64,000 bases of DNA from an uncultured Collinsella sp. GTDB lineage: Bacteria; Actinomycetota; Coriobacteriia; Coriobacteriales; Coriobacteriaceae. Where the stretch lies: contig CABUXL010000005.1 in the NCBI GenBank assembly GCA_902495525.1, positions 7,821 to 71,820 of the forward strand, written 5' to 3'. This document shows positions 59,633 to 64,000 of this stretch, one piece after another (within the stretch, counting starts at the first letter, position 1; every line of letters starts with the position of its first letter). Below the pieces are notes generated by a model, which worked only from the letters and a program-made list of their open reading frames with translations, did no database searches and was not told the DNA's origin. The position numbers were made by a program, and so were the translations under genes.

Positions 59633-61084
59633 CTAGAAGCTGACATCGAAGCCAGCACCAGCGCCCTCTTCATCGGTGGTCGGAACGCCCTTTGCCTTGT
59701 TGTAGGCAAAGATCAAGAAGATCGGCACGATAAAGGCGATAAGATTACCAGCCACATACCACACGAGCGTCTCGGGCGTAACGATGAGCAGGCCAAGCAC
59801 ACCGGTCAGACCCTGACCGATAGCGCGCACTTCAAAGAACTTCACGAAGGCACCACCGCAGCCTGCACCGATGCATGCGCAGATGAACGGAATGATCGAA
59901 TAGCGCATGTTTGCAGCGAAGATAGCGGGCTCGGAGATACCGACCAGCGTCGGAATAAAGGACGACATGCAGATGTTGCGCTCTTTGGAGTGCTTCTTGT
60001 GAATGAGGTACATGCCGATGGCGCCGCCGCCCTGGGCGATGATGGAAACCGACCAGATGGCCTGGATGTAGTTGAAGCCAGTCGTGGCAACGAGGTTGGC
60101 CTCGATACCCTGGATGAACTGATGCGTACCGGTAACGACGAGCGGCTGCAGGAACGCGGCGAAGACAAAGGCACCAAAGACGCCCATTCTGTTGTACAGG
60201 ACATCGATTACGCCAGCGAGGACGTCGCCGATCAGGTTGCCGAGCGGGCCGAACACGGTGAACAGGGCAACGTTAGCAAGAATCAGGGTAACGGTCGGGA
60301 CAAAGACAAACGAGACGACCTCGGGGATGTACTTCTGGGCAATCTTTTCGACCTTGGCCATAAACCAGGCAGTCAGGATTGCAGGGAACACACCGCCCTG
60401 GAAAGCAACCATGGGAATGGATAGCGGACCGAAGTTCCAGTACTCAGCACCCGTCGGGTCCATAACGAACGTGTTACGGTTCATAAGACTCGGGTGAACC
60501 ATGACGATACCGACGAGGATGCCCAGGATCGGGTTACCGCCAAAACGCTTGACCGCGCTGTACATAACCAGGACAGGCAGGTAGTCGAACGTGGTGGCGA
60601 TAATGGCAAAGAAGCTTGCGAGGTTCTTGAGGAACTCGCTGTGATCGGCGAGACTGCCCTCCATGCCAAAGAGGCCGTTGGCAACGATCAACGACTTAAG
60701 GCCGATGATGATAGCGGCACCGACGAAGGCAGGAATGATGGGGATAAAGATGTCCGAGAACACCTTGAGGACCGAGAAGAACTTGCCTTTCTTGTCCGCC
60801 TCGGCACCCTTGACCTCGGAAGCGCTAATCTCCTTGACGCCCGTCAGAGCCATAAACTCATCGTAAACCTTGTTGACGGTACCGGTACCAAAGATGATCA
60901 TGAGCTGGCCGCTGTTGTACAGCACGCCCTTGACGCCATCGATGTTCTCGAGCTCGGCCTTGTTGTATTTGCTCGTATCCTTGAGCACCAGACGCAGACG
61001 GGTCACGCAATGCGTGGCGCCCTCGATGTTCTCCAGTCCGCCGACGTTGTCGACGACTTGCTGGGACACTGCCTTGTAGTCCAT
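59633..61084 (-). CDS. PTS transporter, sucrose-type EIIBC
   Basis: A 483-residue fused EIIB-EIIC protein of the glucose-sucrose PTS superfamily. The EIIB domain is residues 1-85, with the phosphorylated Cys26 in ATHCVTRLR. The EIIC domain has about ten helices with GLKSLIVANGLF, GISEPAIFAAN (the signature GxxEP) and TGTHQFIQGI. There is no EIIA domain, so an outside EIIA must supply phosphate. The start at 61084 (MDYKAV) follows GGAGAGG. It imports and phosphorylates sucrose or a short fructan for the GH32 enzymes on either side. Confidence 0.93.
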   Translation of the reverse strand: MDYKAVSQQVVDNVGGLENIEGATHCVTRLRLVLKDTSKYNKAELENIDGVKGVLYNSGQLMIIFGTGTVNKVYDEFMALTGVKEISASEVKGAEADKKGKFFSVLKVFSDIFIPIIPAFVGAAIIIGLKSLIVANGLFGMEGSLADHSEFLKNLASFFAIIATTFDYLPVLVMYSAVKRFGGNPILGILVGIVMVHPSLMNRNTFVMDPTGAEYWNFGPLSIPMVAFQGGVFPAILTAWFMAKVEKIAQKYIPEVVSFVFVPTVTLILANVALFTVFGPLGNLIGDVLAGVIDVLYNRMGVFGAFVFAAFLQPLVVTGTHQFIQGIEANLVATTGFNYIQAIWSVSIIAQGGGAIGMYLIHKKHSKERNICMSSFIPTLVGISEPAIFAANMRYSIIPFICACIGAGCGGAFVKFFEVRAIGQGLTGVLGLLIVTPETLVWYVAGNLIAFIVPIFLIFAYNKAKGVPTTDEEGAGAGFDVSF

Positions 61085-61129
61085 GTTCCTCTCCATTCCT
61101 TTTCTAAATCATAAAACGGTTCGTTGCCG

Positions 61130-62512
61130 CTACAGAGACGCGATCGTTGCGTTTGCGCACTTGAGCGCACCGTCGGTGACGGTAAGCGCCACACCCTGGC
61201 CCTGCTTGTTGCAGAAGCGAGCGTTGAGCGCAACATCATCGACAAAGATGGTCGCGATGTCGTCGTCGACGACCAGACGCACATGGTGAGTGCCCTCGCC
61301 CTTAAAGAACAACGGACGCTCGAGGCCCATGTTGTTGACCTGGAACCACGGGTACTGGGGAGCCGGCGTGAACTCGAGCTTGCCCTCGCGCAGGTTGGCG
61401 CGGAACTCATAGGCAAGACCGGTCTCGGCGTCCTCGGCGAACTTGACCGAGAAGCCGGCAGCGTTACCGCCGAGCTCAATGTCGGCATCGAGCAAGTAGG
61501 TGGAGCCGGCATCCGCGGCGAGCACCTGCTCGACCTTGCCCGACTCGCAGGAAAGCTCAAAGGTCTCGACTGCCTTAGCCTCGCCAAAGGCGCCAAGCAT
61601 GCTGTCGGGGAGCTTGGTGCCGAGCGTTCCGTCGGCACGCTGAACGATCTCGAGGGGCATAAAGGTGCCACCCCATAGGTAAGAGCTGGGGTCGCCGCCC
61701 TCGTCACGCGTAGGAACCCAACCAAAGAGAACGCGACGCTCGCCATCGAATGCGGTGCGAGCGGCGTAGTACGCGCGGCCGTCGAAGGAGTCGTCAGCGG
61801 GGGTAATCCAAGGACCGTTGATGGACTTGGACATGCGGTAACGGGTCTTGTTGCCGTCGCTGTACTCGGAAAAGACGAGGTACCACCAGTCGCCCATCTT
61901 AAAGAGATCAGGCATCTCAAACATGGTGTACAGGCCCGGGTTCCACCAGTCGCCCTGGAACTCCCAGTTGGTCAGATCCTTGGAGGTGAACTTGACCAGG
62001 CGGCCGGTCATCAGACGCTTGTCCTCGCCCACACGCGTGCCGAGGATGAGCATGTACTCTTCGTTCTCCTCATCCCAAAGCACAAAGGGATCGCGCCAGT
62101 TGCGGTCATCGTAACCCTCCTGGGGCGGAAGCAGCGTCTCGGCGATGTTCTTCTCCCACTTGACGGCGTCGTCGCTCGTTGCGTGAAGAAGAACCTGCTT
62201 CATCAAACGTGCGCGGACCTTATCGCGATTGCAACCAGTGTAGAGCGCATGGTACTTGTCGCCCACCTTAAACACCGTGCCGGCATAAATGTACTGGTCG
62301 ACTTCCTCGTCGCCGCCGCGCTCAAGGCTCTCGCCAAAGTCCTTGTAGTTGACGAAATCCTTGGTCGTAGCGAGTGCCCAGCCAAACGGCTCTCCGAAAG
62401 GTTCGGGGTTACGCGTGTCACGCTGATGATAGAGATAGAACGTGCCGTCCTCGCCGTACGGCATGATGTCGCCTACCCAAATTCCCTCAGGCTGGTAATA
62501 CACCTTGTGCAT
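61130..62512 (-). CDS. GH32 enzyme with altered nucleophile motif
   Basis: A 460-residue GH32-type beta-fructosidase. In place of WMNDPNG it has GIWVGDIMPYGEDG, in which the Asp of VGD takes the nucleophile position, as in one branch of the family. The RDP motif (NWRDPFVL) and the acidic residue in FEMPDLF are kept. The C-terminal lectin-like sandwich is complete. It has no signal peptide, so it acts in the cytosol. It is the first gene of the operon, right behind the LacI-type operators; the start at 62512 follows AGGAAG. Its sugar may differ from that of scrB. Confidence 0.88.
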   Translation of the reverse strand: MHKVYYQPEGIWVGDIMPYGEDGTFYLYHQRDTRNPEPFGEPFGWALATTKDFVNYKDFGESLERGGDEEVDQYIYAGTVFKVGDKYHALYTGCNRDKVRARLMKQVLLHATSDDAVKWEKNIAETLLPPQEGYDDRNWRDPFVLWDEENEEYMLILGTRVGEDKRLMTGRLVKFTSKDLTNWEFQGDWWNPGLYTMFEMPDLFKMGDWWYLVFSEYSDGNKTRYRMSKSINGPWITPADDSFDGRAYYAARTAFDGERRVLFGWVPTRDEGGDPSSYLWGGTFMPLEIVQRADGTLGTKLPDSMLGAFGEAKAVETFELSCESGKVEQVLAADAGSTYLLDADIELGGNAAGFSVKFAEDAETGLAYEFRANLREGKLEFTPAPQYPWFQVNNMGLERPLFFKGEGTHHVRLVVDDDIATIFVDDVALNARFCNKQGQGVALTVTDGALKCANATIASL

Positions 62513-62554
62513 CCGAGACTTCCTTTCCACGACATACTAACTCGGTACAATGGC

Positions 62555-62642
62555 AAGATATGTCAATCGTTTTCATATGTCAAACGTTTTCATATCAATA
62601 CGTCTTTTCGCAGTTCCAGTCGTCGGTAAACGGTTGACATAT
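62555..62642 (-). promoter_or_regulatory. Sucrose operon promoter with three LacI-type operators
   Basis: On the minus strand TTGACA (62583-62578) and TATCTT (62560-62555) are separated by 17 bases, a good sigma-A-type promoter. It is covered by two head-to-tail 17-bp sites, TGTCAATCGTTTTCATA (62561-62577) and TGTCAAACGTTTTCATA (62578-62594). A third, inverted site lies at 62626-62642. All have the CG-centred core of LacI-family operators. Confidence 0.8.
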
Positions 62643-62695
62643 GCCGGCGAACGGTCATCGGAGGCGTTTGAGGAATTCTTTTGGCACAGGATGAA

Positions 62696-63706
62696 CTACG
62701 CGGTTTTGCCCTCAATGAGTTCAACGGGGAGCTTGATATTCGATTCGGGATTATCGCCGTTAATAAGAGCGATGATGGATTGCGCCGCGAGCTCTCCGAT
62801 GCGATCGATATCTTGACGTACGGTTGTTAAGTCAGGCATAAACGTCATAGTTCGGCGGGCACCATCCGCGCCCACGACCTTAATATCGTCTGGAGCGCTC
62901 AAGCCGCGCCGCTTCATCACGTTGAGGCAGATGGCCGCCATCGTGTCGTCTCCCGCAAAGATGCCGTCAATATCGGGGTTCTCATCGAGGATCTTCGCAA
63001 CGACCGCACTCTTTTCGTCATCGGACTTAACGAACTCGACCTCACGGACAAGCGCGGGCAAACCGGCCTGCTCCACAACATCGTGGTAGGCATCGGTACG
63101 CTTATTGGCAGGCATGCGCATGCGGCTATTGTTGCGCAGGCACAAGATGCGCGAACACCCGTCATCAATCAGGCGACGCGTGGCAAGTTCGCCGATGCCA
63201 TAGCTGTCGCTCGCAATCTGAACAGAGGTCTCGCCAAGGTCGCAGTCGATACCAACCAGACTCAAGCCCATCTCGGCATACGCCTCGGCACCGATATTAA
63301 GCGAGTTGACGATGACGCCATCAACCATATTGCGCCGAAGCATATCGATATAAGAACGCTCAAGATCAGGTCGATTGGCGCTATTGCACAGCAACATCTT
63401 AAAACCGTTTTCGGCCAGGGTACGCTCAACGGCTTGGACCGCTTGGGCATGAAACGGGCTGCTGACATAGGGGACTATCATACCTATTAGATTCAGGCGA
63501 CCGTTGAGCATGGCACGGGCGATATCGTTGGGCGTATAGTTGATGCGCTTCATCGCGGCATGGACCTTATCGCGGGTCTCTTGGCTAATATAGCCGCGAT
63601 TATTAAGCACGCGAGATACCGTAGTAGGCGAAACCCCCGCCACCGCTGCAACTTCCTTGATGCCAGGCTTAGCCGAATCCTTAGAACGAGCGCCCTCGCG
63701 AGCCAT
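62696..63706 (-). CDS. LacI-family repressor of the sucrose/fructan operon
   Basis: A 336-residue regulator. The N-terminal DNA-binding region reads IKEVAAVAGVSPTTVSRVLNN with the hinge helix after it, followed by a ribose-binding-like ligand domain. The start at 63706 (MAREGARS) follows GGGAGGG. It lies just upstream of the GH32-PTS-GH32 genes on the same strand, and operator-like sites are found both before the operon and before its own start (63727-63743), so it is probably autoregulated. Confidence 0.94.
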   Translation of the reverse strand: MAREGARSKDSAKPGIKEVAAVAGVSPTTVSRVLNNRGYISQETRDKVHAAMKRINYTPNDIARAMLNGRLNLIGMIVPYVSSPFHAQAVQAVERTLAENGFKMLLCNSANRPDLERSYIDMLRRNMVDGVIVNSLNIGAEAYAEMGLSLVGIDCDLGETSVQIASDSYGIGELATRRLIDDGCSRILCLRNNSRMRMPANKRTDAYHDVVEQAGLPALVREVEFVKSDDEKSAVVAKILDENPDIDGIFAGDDTMAAICLNVMKRRGLSAPDDIKVVGADGARRTMTFMPDLTTVRQDIDRIGELAAQSIIALINGDNPESNIKLPVELIEGKTA

Positions 63707-63726
63707 AGCACCCTCCCCCATCAACA

Positions 63727-63743
63727 TGTCATACGTTTACATA
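63727..63743. promoter_or_regulatory. LacI-type operator before the repressor gene
   Basis: TGTCATACGTTTACATA matches the sites at 62561 and 62578 at 14 or more of 17 positions and ends 21 bases upstream of the repressor start codon. Confidence 0.75.
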
Positions 63744-64000
63744 CGAACAAAGCATACCCCAACAAGAGCGGGAAGACGGTAACAGTACAAGTAAGTAAAC
63801 GACTCATCCAAATAATTAGGAGAGTTCCGCCTAAAGGGTGACTACACAGGACCCCAGCCGGGGCTGTTTGGGCTACCTCCCAAAACATTCCGCACTGATA
63901 TCTTCTGTATTGAAGACGTCGATGATGCACCCGTATACCATTGACGTCGACACCATCAGATGCGGACCGCGCGGTGACCCCACATTCCGCTGGCGCCCAC
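63744..64000. other. Gene-free stretch at the window end, with half of a palindrome
   Basis: CTACCTCCCAAAA (63873-63885) followed by CATTCCGCA (63886-63894) resembles one side of the GTCCTC/TGCGGA palindromes, and the arm resembles that at 42031-42044, but no partner arm is seen before the window ends. A plus-strand frame opens at 63922 (MMHPYTIDVDT) and runs off the edge; it has no clear ribosome site and may or may not be a gene start. Confidence 0.4.

Noticed and set aside
63922..64000. Start of a plus-strand gene at the window edge
   Set aside because: Only 26 codons are visible and there is no clear ribosome site; left as a note in the gap entry.
1..64000. tRNA, rRNA, prophage or integrative element genes
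   Set aside because: No tRNA cloverleaf, rRNA, integrase, transposase or phage structural gene was recognised by eye.

Overview
The window looks like a piece of chromosome from a high-GC, anaerobic, Gram-positive gut actinobacterium of the class Coriobacteriia, most like Collinsella. That placement is inferred from the family mix: a giant fused 2-hydroxyacyl-CoA dehydratase activase, a pyruvate formate-lyase activase, a CmpB-type membrane protein, many paired aspartate-pathway genes, GC-rich codon use and numerous hairpin repeats with a GGGACAG loop. No species call is possible from sequence alone. No rRNA, tRNA, cas genes, integrase or transposase were seen.

Layout: 1-4.1 kb, minus-strand housekeeping genes (a DUF6020-like membrane protein cut by the window edge, lgt, a NifU-like Fe-S protein, dCMP deaminase, coaX). 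4.4-8.0 kb, an OPT transporter, a DUF389 membrane protein carrying an EF-hand-like loop, and a small membrane-anchored hypothetical. 8.5-13.65 kb, a visibly AT-richer island: a ribosomally made, post-translationally modified peptide (RiPP) cassette with two overlooked cysteine-rich precursor peptides (56 and 54 aa), a radical SAM/SPASM maturase, an ABC exporter, a degenerate CPBP membrane protein and a divergent LysR regulator. The island is bracketed by the intact 3' end of the giant activase gene (13992) and a broken second copy of that same 3' end (8520-8719). 14-19.5 kb, the activase and its TetR partner. 19.5-26.6 kb, a 41-aa hydrophobic/basic small ORF, a HAD phosphatase, amt-glnK, a frameshifted CmpB-type gene, an HD protein and a dxs-type gene.

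26.6-31.4 kb: an array of six 15-bp repeats in strictly alternating orientation, then a polar amino-acid ABC transporter operon ending in a C26-family gamma-glutamyl hydrolase. 31.5-33.7 kb: an HPt protein and a GGDEF-like/REC/HD-GYP protein. 33.9-46.0 kb: alpha/beta hydrolase, COG0731 radical SAM protein, methionine aminopeptidase with a SEC-C motif, a 2-hydroxyacid dehydrogenase, M18 aminopeptidase, a membrane-anchored linear amide hydrolase, phosphofructokinase and a MacB/FtsX-type ABC exporter. 46.3-47.9 kb: a GyrI-like protein and a decayed site where an Abi-type gene is fused to the tail of a chloride channel gene. 47.9-57.8 kb: ogt, asd, lysC, thrC, thrB (aspartate to threonine), engB, mtnN, pflA, degV. 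58-63.7 kb: a sucrose/fructan operon (two GH32 enzymes and a PTS EIIBC) with its LacI repressor and four matching operator-like sites.

The most novel signals are the RiPP cassette with its two precursors, a family of long palindromes at gene 3' ends whose arms vary completely while an internal loop (GTCCTC opposite TGCGGARW) is invariant, and the alternating 15-bp repeat array. All coordinates and motifs were read by eye; family names come from recognition of conserved motifs, not from searches.
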